Shown: positions 7,724-17,076 of the stretch, piece after piece
Numbering within the stretch: the stretch's first letter is position 1
How the letters are laid out: each line of letters starts with the position of its first letter
Origin: an uncultured Siphonobacter sp.
Lineage (GTDB): Bacteria > Bacteroidota > Bacteroidia > Cytophagales > Spirosomataceae
Assembly (NCBI GenBank): GCA_913774715.1
Contig: CAJYHS010000173.1
Span: forward strand, 1-54,566
Direction of reading: 5' to 3'
DNA length: 54,566 nt
Notes under the pieces: generated by a model
The model's input: only the letters and a program-made list of their open reading frames with translations
What the model was told of the DNA's origin: nothing
Databases searched by the model: none
Translations under genes and position numbers: made by a program

Positions 7724-9397
7724 TCAGGTTTTAAGGACAGAATCAGCCAAACCGGAGCGGATGCTACGCCAGAGAATTCCAAAAAAGCTTTCTCCGGGAA
7801 CCCGTTTATATTCAATTTCCCCTACCCTTACTTCTTTTTTAGGCATGGGGTTACTTTCATAGGTAAGAATCTTGTTGGCAGCAAAGGTGAAAAGATCCCG
7901 AATGCGAAAACGCTTTTTCTCTTCGTCCTTCTTAAGCAGCTTCAATTTCAAATCCTGATAAAGCACAACGCCGCTGCCCTTGGTCTGGACGTTGTTGCCG
8001 GAAAACTTGAATTTAAGGTTGTTGACCTTACCCGACTCTATTTCCAGAAAGGCTAAAGGTTTGAACGTAGGATTCATACTAACCAGATTGGTAGGCCCTA
8101 ACTCGGCCTCACAAGTAAATTGTCCATCCCGGGCCGCCATATTAAAGGTAAAATGAGTATTAAGCGAATGGGTACCCATGAACATAGCCTGAAAGTGAGC
8201 TTTCGCAGTCGACGATTTCACTAACAAAAGGGAATCATTGGTCAAATTGGTTACCACTCCCTGAATACTCCGAAAGTTGACGCCTCCAATCTGTTCGGAT
8301 TTTGGATTGAGTTCATCATAGAAAATATCCATTTTTCGGGCTATGACTGAATCTATAGTCAGGTTGAAAGGAATTTTCTGAAACTGTTCATGCGGAAAAG
8401 GTTTCTTCTTTCCTGACATCTTACTATCCCGGTTGCGGACTTCAAAAGCGTCTACTCGTCCTCCTTCGAGCTCTATTTGCTTGATAGTAACTTTTTGTTT
8501 CGTTTCAAAGTGGGAAAGATCCAATCCGGTAACGTTGAGGCGTGACAAAACTGCTTTGGTATAGCTGCTCCCGCCCGAACGTCTGACGTATTCCTGCCGA
8601 GGGTATGCCGGAATGGTGCCCAAGTTTTCAACGCTCAGGATTTGATCTTGGGTGGAGAGATGTAATTTACCAATGTGTACAGTTGATAACTGGCTTTCGC
8701 CTTGCAAAGTCAGAGAGTCCAGGTCTACTTCAATGTTTTTGGCATAGAATAACCGGCTTGAGTCCAGGTGACTATCTGGCGTAATCAGGATGTTACTTAT
8801 CTGCCAGGAAAGCTGGTTAATTTGATTAGTCAAGGGCTGTTTCTGAGTCTGATTGATGTGCTTAATCTTTGCCTGATCGAGGATAATTTTTTCAATCTCC
8901 ACTTCTTCAAACTCCTTTTGCAGAACCTCATAAAGGGTTTTCTTCTCTTCGCTTTCCTTGGTACCGGAAGAGGGATATTGATTAAAGGTTAAATCAGGCT
9001 TGGTAATGGTAATCGTGGAAATAAACAATTTTTTATTGCGGAGATAGGTAAACAATTCTGCTCCCTGCAAACTAATTTCCGGAATCGTGCCATCCAGGGT
9101 TACATCCGTTACATCATTGGAAGGTATCAGCTGCCTCCGCCGGGCTGAATCTGCCTTGATTGAAATCCCGCTGATCTTCCCCTTTCCTGAAAAAGGGTTA
9201 TAAGTCATATCCTCAAAATTCACTTGATACAGTCGATCCGACTTTTCATAGACCTTCTTGCTCAGCTTATCGCCCACCATGGGTTTGAGAAAATAAATAC
9301 CCACTACCCAAAGGCCTATTACGATGAATAGACAGATTAGTAAAACACCAAGAATGAGTTTAGCAATCAGCGGAAAGCGTTTGGTTGACGTATTCAT
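7724..9397 (-). CDS. AsmA/DUF748-like envelope protein of unknown function
   Basis: A 557-aa protein with one N-terminal membrane anchor (residues about 11-36, KLILGVLLICLFIVIGLWVVGIYF flanked by Lys) and a long extracytoplasmic part rich in beta strands. The segment YQVNFEDMTYNPFSGKGKISGISIKAD just after the anchor resembles the start of AsmA-like proteins, which form long beta-grooves thought to move or organise lipids between membranes. A single-gene unit with AT-rich flanks. The assignment rests on architecture and one motif, so the name is tentative. Confidence 0.6.
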   Translation of the reverse strand: MNTSTKRFPLIAKLILGVLLICLFIVIGLWVVGIYFLKPMVGDKLSKKVYEKSDRLYQVNFEDMTYNPFSGKGKISGISIKADSARRRQLIPSNDVTDVTLDGTIPEISLQGAELFTYLRNKKLFISTITITKPDLTFNQYPSSGTKESEEKKTLYEVLQKEFEEVEIEKIILDQAKIKHINQTQKQPLTNQINQLSWQISNILITPDSHLDSSRLFYAKNIEVDLDSLTLQGESQLSTVHIGKLHLSTQDQILSVENLGTIPAYPRQEYVRRSGGSSYTKAVLSRLNVTGLDLSHFETKQKVTIKQIELEGGRVDAFEVRNRDSKMSGKKKPFPHEQFQKIPFNLTIDSVIARKMDIFYDELNPKSEQIGGVNFRSIQGVVTNLTNDSLLLVKSSTAKAHFQAMFMGTHSLNTHFTFNMAARDGQFTCEAELGPTNLVSMNPTFKPLAFLEIESGKVNNLKFKFSGNNVQTKGSGVVLYQDLKLKLLKKDEEKKRFRIRDLFTFAANKILTYESNPMPKKEVRVGEIEYKRVPGESFFGILWRSIRSGLADSVLKT

Positions 9398-9655
9398 AGG
9401 GATGTGAGCTTGACTCCAATTGAAGCGGTGAAAATTTCAAAACAGGCATAGAATAAGCTGTTCTACTGATCCTGTGAAAAGCCTATTCCACTCATGATTT
9501 TTTTACTTATTATACTAGCTATTTCTAATCGTTTTCTAATCACAATCAGGGGTATAACGTCCGCAAATCGGGTCAGCAAACCCCAGGATTTAGCTTGTCG
9601 ATGAAAGGGATAATTCTTTTGTCTAAATGGATACGTGTTAAAACATGTAATAGCT

Positions 9656-9940
9656 ATGGATTCTAATAACTCTAATAACAATACAGGAAATAACTGGTCA
9701 AAAATGAAACAATGGTGGAGGATCGGATCGCTCTTCCGGTGGGCAATCATCCTTCTGGTCGTACTAATGACTGTTGCCATTGGAGGAAGTCTGATTTTCA
9801 TTAAGGATAAAAAAAGTACCATGTTTCCCGGCACTGTCGCGTCAGATACTATCAGTGGAGATACGCTCTTTGAACCCGCAAAAACAATTCACATACCGGC
9901 AAGACCGGAAGATCGGCCCGGATCATCACAAAGTCAATAA
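9656..9940 (+). CDS. Small single-pass membrane protein, unknown
   Basis: A 94-aa protein from ATG 9656 (a GTG at 9635 would add seven residues). The order is an Asn/Ser-rich N-terminus (MDSNNSNNNTGNN), a basic stretch, one hydrophobic helix (about residues 24-46, WAIILLVVLMTVAIGGSLIFI), then a 45-residue polar, Pro-rich tail, which by charge is probably outside the cytoplasm. It is divergent from the AsmA-like gene and is followed at once by a very strong terminator, which supports it as a real gene over the opposite-strand frame. I do not recognise the family. Confidence 0.6.
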   Translation: MDSNNSNNNTGNNWSKMKQWWRIGSLFRWAIILLVVLMTVAIGGSLIFIKDKKSTMFPGTVASDTISGDTLFEPAKTIHIPARPEDRPGSSQSQ

Positions 9941-9980
9941 ACGACAAGTCCCGACCTGAAAAGGTCGGGACTTGTCGTTT
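9939..9980. terminator. Strong bidirectional terminator
   Basis: Perfect 18-bp arms 9939-9956 and 9963-9980 around the loop TGAAAA, with A-run and T-run ends. It serves the small membrane protein (+) and the dehydratase (-). Confidence 0.85.
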
Positions 9981-10034
9981 GTAAGAGTAATAGGTATTTC
10001 TGATACCACTTATCCAGCGAGTCTAACAACTAAA

Positions 10035-11753
10035 TCAATGCGATTCACGTAATTTCCAGGTACCGGATTTACCCACCAGAAAATCCATATCAGCTCCCTG
10101 GTGCGATTGCTGAACGTGATTCAGATACAAATTTGTATATCCCCGGTCATAGCCTAACTCCAGAGGCTTCCAGTTGGCTTTACGAGCGGCTAACTCTTCG
10201 TCAGATACGTGCAGGTGTAAGCTACGATTGGGAACATCCAGTGTAATTAGGTCGCCATTTTCCACTAAAGCTAAGGTACCACCAATGGCCGCTTCGGGTG
10301 AAACATGTAACACGACCGTTCCGAAGCCTGTACCACTCATGCGTCCATCTGAAATACGGATCATATCGTGTACGCCCTTCTCCAGGATCTTCTTGGGAAG
10401 TACCATATTACCAACCTCTGGCATACCTGGATACCCTTTTGGCCCAACGTATTTCAGAACCATCACGCAGGTTTCATCGATGTCCAGATCAGGATCATCC
10501 ACGCGTGCCTTGTAATCATCAATATCTTCGAAAACTACGGCCCGACCCGTGTGCGTCATTAAATGCGGACTAGCGGCAGAAGGCTTAAGTACGGCTCCAT
10601 TCACCGCTAGATTTCCTTTCAACACTGCCAGACCCGTACTGGGTTTGAATGGCTCGTCCACCGAAGCAATAATCTCGCGGTCGTGGGCATTGGAAAGGAC
10701 AATGTTTTCCCCCAACACTTGTCCCGTTGCCGTCAATGCGTCGAGGTTAAGAAAGTTGGATAACTCTTTCATCACTGCCGGTAATCCACCCGCGTAGTAT
10801 AAATCCTCGAAGAAGTGTTCTCCCGAAGGTTGTATGTTGGCGATGAAAGGAATATTTTCTGATAGACGATCAAAATCTTCCAGATCCAGCTCTACACCCA
10901 TCCGGCCTGCAATGGCCATCAGGTGAATGACGAAATTGGTTGATCCCCCAATGGCGGCGTTCACCATAATTGCATTCTCGAAAGCTTTGCGAGTCAGGAT
11001 TTTTGACATGGTTAAGTCTTCCCGAACCATTTCTACAATGCGGCGGCCCGTCATGTGAGCCATTGTCTTCCGACGTGAATCAGCCGCCGGGATGGATGCA
11101 TTATCTGGTAAAGTCAATCCCAAGGATTCTACCATCGAAGCCATCGTTGAAGCCGTTCCCATTACGGCACAGTGCCCCGCACTACGGGCCATACAACCTT
11201 CGGCTACGATGAATTCTTCCTGAGAAAGTTCCCCCATCTTGTAAGCCTCGGCAAAACGCCAAACATCGGAAGTACCAATTTTCCGGCCTTTGAAGTGCCC
11301 CGCCAGCATTGGACCGCCCGAGATGACAATACTGGGTAAGTCCACGCTCGCTGCACCCATTACCAAGGAAGGCGTGGTTTTGTCACAACCGCACATCAAC
11401 ACTACCCCATCGATAGGATTACCCCGGATGGATTCCTCCACATCCATACTCGCCAGATTTCGGTACAGCATGGCCGTGGGTTTCATCAGTGTTTCGCCCA
11501 GCGACATAACCGGAAATTCCACCGGAAAGCCGCCCGCTTCCCAAACGCCGCGTTTGACGCATTCGGCTAACTCCCGGAAGTGAGCGTTACAAGGGGTTAA
11601 TTCTGACCAGGTATTACAAATGCCAATGACTGGTTTGCCCGTAAATTCGTGGTGCGGGAAGCCCTGGTTTTTCATCCAAGCCCGATAAATGAATCCATCT
11701 TTTCCGGTCTTGCCAAACCAGTCCTGCGAGCGATATCTTCTTTTTTCCTCCAT
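10035..11753 (-). CDS. IlvD/Edd-family dehydratase, probably a sugar-acid (aldonate) dehydratase
   Basis: A 572-aa iron-sulfur dehydratase that removes water from a polyhydroxy acid to give a 2-keto-3-deoxy acid. Family signatures are clear: ICNTWSELTPCNAHFRELAE, VLMCGCDKTTPSLVMGAAS and EGCMARSAGHCAVMGTASTMA carry the cluster-binding cysteines, and RISDGRMSGTGFGTVVLHVSPEA is the C-terminal signature. The opening YRSQDWFGKTGKDGFIYRAWMKNQGFP and the CNTWSELTPCNAH spacing match L-arabonate/galactonate-type dehydratases better than IlvD, which usually starts by naming many substrates' MxDG motif. No ilv genes are nearby, which agrees with a sugar-acid role. Single-gene unit with terminators on both sides. 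The substrate is an inference. Confidence 0.85.
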   Translation of the reverse strand: MEEKRRYRSQDWFGKTGKDGFIYRAWMKNQGFPHHEFTGKPVIGICNTWSELTPCNAHFRELAECVKRGVWEAGGFPVEFPVMSLGETLMKPTAMLYRNLASMDVEESIRGNPIDGVVLMCGCDKTTPSLVMGAASVDLPSIVISGGPMLAGHFKGRKIGTSDVWRFAEAYKMGELSQEEFIVAEGCMARSAGHCAVMGTASTMASMVESLGLTLPDNASIPAADSRRKTMAHMTGRRIVEMVREDLTMSKILTRKAFENAIMVNAAIGGSTNFVIHLMAIAGRMGVELDLEDFDRLSENIPFIANIQPSGEHFFEDLYYAGGLPAVMKELSNFLNLDALTATGQVLGENIVLSNAHDREIIASVDEPFKPSTGLAVLKGNLAVNGAVLKPSAASPHLMTHTGRAVVFEDIDDYKARVDDPDLDIDETCVMVLKYVGPKGYPGMPEVGNMVLPKKILEKGVHDMIRISDGRMSGTGFGTVVLHVSPEAAIGGTLALVENGDLITLDVPNRSLHLHVSDEELAARKANWKPLELGYDRGYTNLYLNHVQQSHQGADMDFLVGKSGTWKLRESH

Positions 11754-11828
11754 TAGAGTATGTATGTTTCCTGTTTAGTGTTTAGAGTAGTAATACTGTA
11801 ATTTTTGCAAGAAAGCGTATTCAAACGA

Positions 11829-11871
11829 AAACACAGAGCCTACACCAGGATTTTAGTGTGACTCTGTGTTT
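11829..11871 (-). terminator. Terminator of the M16-gmhA unit
   Basis: Arms 11829-11845 and 11856-11871 pair with one bulge/mismatch, followed on the minus strand by a T-rich tail (ttttcgttt). Located after the gmhA stop. Confidence 0.65.
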
Positions 11872-11911
11872 ATTATTAACTCAAACGCTAAAAAGAAGCT
11901 AATGCAAAATT

Positions 11912-12499
11912 TTAGTAATTGACATTAACCACTAGTTTTTCAATTAATAAAATCAGGATATGAATGACTTTGATGTGAATCTCCTGAATGCGGTCGGCGT
12001 AACCGAAATGAGGTACGCAGATTTCTACGTCGGCCTGTCCGGCCAGCTTACCTCCGTCTTTTCCCGTCAGGATTACGACTTTCATACCTTTGGCACGGGC
12101 TGCTTCTACGGCCTTAATTACGTTACCGGAATTTCCTGAGGTACTGATCCCTAGTAATACATCGCCTTCGAAACCCATACCTTCCACAAAACGGCTAAAC
12201 ACGTATTCATAGCCGTAATCATTGGAAACGCAGGACAAGTGACTCACGTCAGAAATAGCGATAGCGGGTAACGAACGGCGTTCGTTACGGTAACGACCCG
12301 TTAATTCCTCGGCAAAGTGCATGGCATCGCAGTGTGAACCGCCATTACCGCAGGAAATAATCTTTTTATTATTTTGAATCGCCTCGGCCATTAACTGAGC
12401 CGCCGCTTCAATATTTTTTACATGAGTTTCGTCTGATAAAAAGCGGTCTAGTACCTGCTGGGCTTCCGTTAATTCCTGACGAATAATAGATTCTAACAT
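11912..12499 (-). CDS. gmhA: Phosphoheptose (sedoheptulose-7-phosphate) isomerase
   Basis: Converts sedoheptulose-7-phosphate to D-glycero-D-manno-heptose-7-phosphate, the first step of ADP-heptose synthesis for LPS core. The 195-aa SIS-domain sequence is close to E. coli GmhA throughout: [61 protein letters not shown] and [22 protein letters not shown], including the conserved Glu and His of the active site. The last residues (LVVNVNY) differ from the enterobacterial tail. It starts 27 bases after the M16 peptidase stop, so the two are probably co-transcribed; no other heptose gene is in the window. Confidence 0.95.
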   Translation of the reverse strand: MLESIIRQELTEAQQVLDRFLSDETHVKNIEAAAQLMAEAIQNNKKIISCGNGGSHCDAMHFAEELTGRYRNERRSLPAIAISDVSHLSCVSNDYGYEYVFSRFVEGMGFEGDVLLGISTSGNSGNVIKAVEAARAKGMKVVILTGKDGGKLAGQADVEICVPHFGYADRIQEIHIKVIHILILLIEKLVVNVNY

Positions 12500-12526
12500 T
12501 TTCAGTTTTTAGTTTGAAGTCTTCAA

Positions 12527-13765
12527 TTAAGCTGAAGCCCGGTAATATAAGGTTGAACAGTTTTCGGGACGAAGTATATTTCGGGCAGCGGCCTGAATTA
12601 AATCAGGCGTGACCGACTGAATGCGATCGGCTTCCTGATTAGCCCATTCCGCGTTACCGGCGTTGGCAGCAAAGGCCAGATTCATGGCCCGGTTCAATAA
12701 CTCTACCTCCGAGAACGCCAGCGTCGCTTCAGCCTGATTTTTCACTTTCAGCACTTCCGATTCCAGTGGGCCTTTGGCCAGTAACTCCTCAATGATTTCC
12801 TGAACGGCGGCCTCCCCTTCTTCAATACTTACCCCTTTATTGAGGTTCCCCTGAATCACGAACAGACCTGGCTCCAGGTTACCCGTTGGGTAGGCGTTAA
12901 TAGAATTAAAAAGAGCTTTTTCCTTTACCAGCTTCCGGTATAAACGAGAAGACTTGCCCCGGCCCAGAATATCCGCCATTAAATCAGCGGGATAAAAACC
13001 AGCCTCATAACGGCCCGGCATGTGATAGGCCTTATACAAGGCATCCAGTGGAACTTTGGCCTCTATTTCCAGAAAACGAGCTTCGGTTTGCAAAGGCTCC
13101 TGGGGCAAATTCCGCTCATAAGGCTGACCCGCCGGAATGGGCTCAAACCACTTTTTGCTAAGTTCCTTAATCTGGTTAACGGTTACGTTACCCGCCACTA
13201 CCAGCAGAGCATTATTGGGAACATAATACCGGAAAAAGAAATCGCGAACATCTTCCAGCGTTGCTTCTTCAATGTGCTTGATTTCTTTGCCAATCGTAGC
13301 CCAGCTATAGGCGTGCGTGTGATACGCCAGTGGCCGTAATTTCAGCCAGACATCGCCATAAGGCTGATTGAGGTAGCGTTGTTTGAATTCTTCGATTACC
13401 ACATTCCGCTGCACTTCCAAGACTTGCGGATCAAAAGACAGTGACAGCATCCGATCGGACTCCAGCCAGAAGGCAGTTTCCAGATTAGTTGACGGAAGAG
13501 TAATGTAATAGTTGGTAATATCTGCTGAAGTAAAGGCGTTATTTTCTCCCCCTACCCGTTGCAAAGGCGTATCATAATCGGGAATGTGCTTTGATCCACC
13601 GAACATCAAATGTTCAAATAAGTGAGCGAACCCGGTTTTGGCAGGATTTTCGTCTCTGGATCCTACATTATATAAGATATTAACCGCCGCCATTGGAGTC
13701 GTTGCATCCTCATGCACGTATACCCGCAGGCCGTTCTCCAATGTAAAAGTTTGATAGTCAATCAT
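12527..13765 (-). CDS. M16-family zinc metallopeptidase
   Basis: A 412-aa pitrilysin/insulinase-type peptidase. The inverted zinc motif HLFEH (about residues 48-52, in TGFAHLFEHLMFGGS) with the distal Glu region (QRNVVIEEFKQR) marks it as the catalytically competent partner. The usual C-terminal half with LYRKLVKEKAL (R/Y substrate-binding region) is present. No signal peptide is evident, so it is probably cytoplasmic, degrading small peptides. It is first gene of a two-gene unit with gmhA. A -7 promoter box lies at 13825-13832, in the divergent region shared with the TPR gene. Confidence 0.9.
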   Translation of the reverse strand: MIDYQTFTLENGLRVYVHEDATTPMAAVNILYNVGSRDENPAKTGFAHLFEHLMFGGSKHIPDYDTPLQRVGGENNAFTSADITNYYITLPSTNLETAFWLESDRMLSLSFDPQVLEVQRNVVIEEFKQRYLNQPYGDVWLKLRPLAYHTHAYSWATIGKEIKHIEEATLEDVRDFFFRYYVPNNALLVVAGNVTVNQIKELSKKWFEPIPAGQPYERNLPQEPLQTEARFLEIEAKVPLDALYKAYHMPGRYEAGFYPADLMADILGRGKSSRLYRKLVKEKALFNSINAYPTGNLEPGLFVIQGNLNKGVSIEEGEAAVQEIIEELLAKGPLESEVLKVKNQAEATLAFSEVELLNRAMNLAFAANAGNAEWANQEADRIQSVTPDLIQAAARNILRPENCSTLYYRASA

Positions 13766-13824
13766 AGTCGGGACACGGATTTACTTTTTCAAAGCCAACG
13801 GCCGAATCATCCGTTTCATTCTGG

Positions 13825-13832
13825 CAAATCTA
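13825..13832 (-). promoter_or_regulatory. -7 promoter element for the M16 peptidase unit
   Basis: Reads TAGATTTG on the minus strand (TAnnTTTG consensus), 60 bases before the start. A -33 element is not obvious. Confidence 0.4.
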
Positions 13833-13921
13833 CGGCACTGCTTGAAAAGCTTCCTATCTTTAGGGCTTCAATATTTCGTTAATTTTATAACGATTCGTTT
13901 GAATCGTCGCATACATCAGCC

Positions 13922-15049
13922 ATGAAACGTCGTATTTATTCAACCTTCTGGATTTCTATTCTGTTTTGTTTTTTCTTTTCGTCGAGCCTGAAAGCTCAGA
14001 TTTTAAACGATGCTGATACGAAAGAGCAGGTTATTCAAGCGTTAAAGCACCTTTATAATTTTGAGTTTAAGGAAGCCGAACCTTACCAGCAACGCATCAA
14101 AAACCGATATCCTGCTCACCCGGTCAATCCCCTGCTCGAAGCCATTCAGACCTTCTGGCAATACCTGCCTGTAGTTGAGAACAGCTCTGCCGCCACTCGG
14201 TATCAATCCTATCTGAATCAATCCCTGGCATTAGCAGAGAAAATGAAGACAGCCAATAAGCACGATACCGAAGCTACCTTCTTTTTACTGGCGACGCATA
14301 GTTACCTGGCTATGTTAGAATCAGATCGGGGAGAGTTTATGAAAGCTGGTGCCGAGGCGAAGCGTACGTATAGTTATATGCGTAAAGGTTTCAAGCTCAT
14401 GGAACAAAATCCGGAGTTTTACTTTTCAACCGGACTATACAATTATTACAGAGAACAATATCCGCAGGATCACCCCGTAGTGAAGCCTATCATGTTCTTT
14501 TTTCAGGATGGTAATAAAAACCTGGGATTAAAACAGATGGAAACGGGGTATCAAAAAGGAATTTTTACGAAAACGGAGGCCGCCTACTACCTGACTTATG
14601 TATTAATTAAACACGAAAATAATCCGGTAAAAGCCCTGAGTTATTCTACACCTTTATACAAAGAATATTCTGATAATCCGGTATATATGACTCGCCATGC
14701 GGAAGCTCTAACTCTCTCAGGACGTTATGGTGATGCGGAACCTTTAGCTCAGCAACTGGCTCAGAAAAAACATTACGTGTTCAAAACAGCTGGAGAAGTA
14801 TTCATAGGATTAATTCTCGAAAAAGGAAAGAAAAACGACGGAGCCGCCAATGCTTATTACCAGAAGGCCGTTCTTAATAAAATAAGCGAACAATATACGC
14901 AGGATTATCACGCGATGGCCTACTGTGGTTTAGCCCGAATTGCGGAAAGAAATGGGCAAGCTAAACAGGCTAAAGACTACTATCAGAAAGCTCAGAAACT
15001 GGCAGAATATAGCAGCACCGTGCAGGAAATAAAACGAGCCTTAAAGTAA
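13922..15049 (+). CDS. Secreted TPR-repeat protein, unknown
   Basis: A 375-aa protein with a signal peptide (residues 1-25, MKRRIYSTFWISILFCFFFSS...LKAQ) and a body of helical repeats with the TPR rhythm, e.g. around ALTLSGRYGDAEPLAQQLAQ and AMAYCGLARIAERNGQAKQAKDYYQKAQKLA near the C-terminus. TPR proteins are scaffolds for protein contacts; here it would act in the periplasm. Divergent from the M16 peptidase, with 156 bases between. No catalytic motif. The next gene starts about 120 bases further on. Confidence 0.75.
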   Translation: MKRRIYSTFWISILFCFFFSSSLKAQILNDADTKEQVIQALKHLYNFEFKEAEPYQQRIKNRYPAHPVNPLLEAIQTFWQYLPVVENSSAATRYQSYLNQSLALAEKMKTANKHDTEATFFLLATHSYLAMLESDRGEFMKAGAEAKRTYSYMRKGFKLMEQNPEFYFSTGLYNYYREQYPQDHPVVKPIMFFFQDGNKNLGLKQMETGYQKGIFTKTEAAYYLTYVLIKHENNPVKALSYSTPLYKEYSDNPVYMTRHAEALTLSGRYGDAEPLAQQLAQKKHYVFKTAGEVFIGLILEKGKKNDGAANAYYQKAVLNKISEQYTQDYHAMAYCGLARIAERNGQAKQAKDYYQKAQKLAEYSSTVQEIKRALK

Positions 15050-15170
15050 GTAATTTCTTAGTAATCTCATTAACACTAAAGACTTTCATAAGGTGAATTA
15101 GGAAATAATTAGGTTGATTCACATCTTCGTATTTCAACCTAATTCTATACTCCATCCTTATTTCTCTTTT

Positions 15171-15806
15171 ATGAAAAAGTTATTTACTCTAAGTTTACTT
15201 TGTATCCTGAGTCTTTCAGCCTGTCAGAAATCTCATTACCCTTACTTTGCTAAATCTACAACGCCCACTTTTGAGCGTAAACAGATAGCACCTAATGAAA
15301 CTAAACCCCTTTTAATTACTTCTGATTCCAGTGCAGCTGAAGTCGAATTAACCACTTCCCTAGAAAATAATTTACCTCTTGCTACTAAAGTAATGCCCCA
15401 GAGAAACGCTTTAGTTACTAAGGTTATATCGGGTAGCATTAACCAGAAAAATAGCAACTTTCAACAAAGATTAATTACCAAATTAGTCCTCAGAAAATCT
15501 CAAAAGTTAGAGAGAAAAATTAGACGTGCTGGCGATTATCGGAAGACAGATACTATTGCCATTGTGGCTTTTGCAGCGGGTTTGCTAGCCTTGTTAGACG
15601 GTCTTCTTATCGGCACTGGAATACTTTTCCTATTGGGTATGTTAACGGCAATCATCTGCGGTTTTATTGGCTTAAGCAGAATCAATCGTCACGAGAGAGA
15701 TCTTAAAGGTCGTGGATTTGCTATTGGCGGATTGATTTTAGGTTTTCTGGAACTTCTAATCTTTGTGGTAGCTGTTATTATCATTGCAAGCTGGAGATTT
15801 AGTTGA
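15171..15806 (+). CDS. DUF4190-type membrane lipoprotein
   Basis: A 211-aa protein started at ATG 15171 (MKKLFTLSLLCILSLSAC); the longer frame from 15114 lacks a signal. Lipobox LSAC gives a lipid-modified Cys at residue 18. A polar stretch of about 100 residues follows, then two hydrophobic segments (about 129-165 and 180-205) separated by GLSRINRHERDLKGRGFAIGGLILG, the pattern of DUF4190 domains. The function of that domain is unknown. A perfect terminator follows. Confidence 0.65.
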   Translation: MKKLFTLSLLCILSLSACQKSHYPYFAKSTTPTFERKQIAPNETKPLLITSDSSAAEVELTTSLENNLPLATKVMPQRNALVTKVISGSINQKNSNFQQRLITKLVLRKSQKLERKIRRAGDYRKTDTIAIVAFAAGLLALLDGLLIGTGILFLLGMLTAIICGFIGLSRINRHERDLKGRGFAIGGLILGFLELLIFVVAVIIIASWRFS

Positions 15807-15828
15807 CTAGTTTTTTTAATTCGCATAT

Positions 15829-15866
15829 AGCTAAAAAGCTCGCCAAAGTTGGCGAGCTTTTTAGCT
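15829..15866. terminator. Bidirectional terminator
   Basis: Perfect 16-bp arms 15829-15844 and 15851-15866 with loop AAAGTT, between the DUF4190 gene (+) and the efflux adaptor (-). Confidence 0.85.
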
Positions 15867-15887
15867 GGCAATAAATCATCAAAAATT

Positions 15888-17072
15888 CTACTCGTTTTTC
15901 TTACGTTCTGCTTCCAGAGCCAGAATATTTTTATTGGCTACTTTCATTCCTGAAGGCATTTTTTCCAGGATTTTTACCTGTACATAATCATCTCCTTCCC
16001 GCTCAATTTCCACTTTCGTCTTGCGTAAAGGAATTTTAGTAGCATTCGGCTGACTGGTGGCGAAGATGTACAAACCTTCCCCATCATCCAGAATGGCTGT
16101 ACGGGGTAAAGTGTTCGAGCTTTTAGTGTCTGTTGAACCGACCACGCGAGCCCTTACGTTCATGTCTGAAAAAATGGTTTCTTTCGTTTGCGGACGTTTG
16201 AAGTTTACGTACAGCGTAATGGCCCCATTCTCAGTATCCAAAGCACGGGCTACGCTGGCTACCTTACCCTGTACAGCTGGAATCGCCTGACTGGGAAAGG
16301 TTAACTCTACGGGCTGACCTTCCTGAATCATATCCACGTCTTTTTCGTATACGTATACCTGAGCCTGAAGTTGTTCGGTACTAATAATATCCACCAGCGG
16401 ATCCGTTGGATTGGCCAGTTTGCCCAGATTCTGATAGACTTTGAATACCGATCCACTGATCGGAGCCCGGATGATGACTACGGGAGAAATTTCGGCTTTA
16501 CGAATATCATTTAACTGATCGGTATTGAAACTCAGTAAGCCTAATTTGGCTTTCAGAGCCTTTTCTTTACCGATGGCTGCATTGAGTTTAGATTCCGTTG
16601 CCTGAAAATCGGCCAGAACTCCAACGTTGCTTTTCTTCAGTTCAGTCTGGCGTTTGAATTCAATTTCCAGGAAATCCGCTTCACTTTTAGCAGCAATGTA
16701 CTGATTTTGTAACTCCAGAAACTCCATACTGGTCAGCTTCAGCAGAGGCTGTCCTTTTTTCACAAACTGACCTTCCCGAACGTAAATCGCGTCTACGTGA
16801 CCTTCTACTTCACTGTGAACTACCGATTTGCTATCCGGTAAAATTTTAATCTTTCCATTCGCATTAATCACTGGACGAAGCTGGCGGTCTTCGAAGCCCA
16901 CTAACTCCACATTCACCGACTGTAACTGTTGCAGCGACAAATTCAGCGAATCAGCACTTTTGGCAACCTCCGGTTTTTCTTTTTCTTTAGATTCCGCTTC
17001 ACTTTCGGAACAACCGGATAAGTTTATACTAAATATAGCGAGTGCCAACAGAGGCAAAAATGTCTTTTTCAT
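15888..17072 (-). CDS. RND efflux periplasmic adaptor (CusB/HlyD family)
   Basis: Membrane-fusion protein that joins an inner-membrane RND pump to its outer-membrane channel. The 394-aa sequence begins with a lipoprotein signal (LSGC, Cys21), then barrel and lipoyl-like halves (VHSEVEGHVDAIYVREGQFVKKGQPLLKL ... VVIIRAPISGSVFKVYQNLGKLANPTDPLVDI) around a helical hairpin at about 120-180. It starts four bases after the stop of the RND-TolC gene and is the last gene of the operon. No Met-rich or His-rich metal-binding extension is seen, so the metal is not indicated by this protein. Confidence 0.92.
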   Translation of the reverse strand: MKKTFLPLLALAIFSINLSGCSESEAESKEKEKPEVAKSADSLNLSLQQLQSVNVELVGFEDRQLRPVINANGKIKILPDSKSVVHSEVEGHVDAIYVREGQFVKKGQPLLKLTSMEFLELQNQYIAAKSEADFLEIEFKRQTELKKSNVGVLADFQATESKLNAAIGKEKALKAKLGLLSFNTDQLNDIRKAEISPVVIIRAPISGSVFKVYQNLGKLANPTDPLVDIISTEQLQAQVYVYEKDVDMIQEGQPVELTFPSQAIPAVQGKVASVARALDTENGAITLYVNFKRPQTKETIFSDMNVRARVVGSTDTKSSNTLPRTAILDDGEGLYIFATSQPNATKIPLRKTKVEIEREGDDYVQVKILEKMPSGMKVANKNILALEAERKKNE

Positions 17073-17076
17073 TGAT

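Noticed and set aside
9463-9834. 123-aa minus-strand frame opposite the small membrane protein
   Set aside because: No domain, odd composition; the plus-strand frame has a TM helix and a terminator directly after it.
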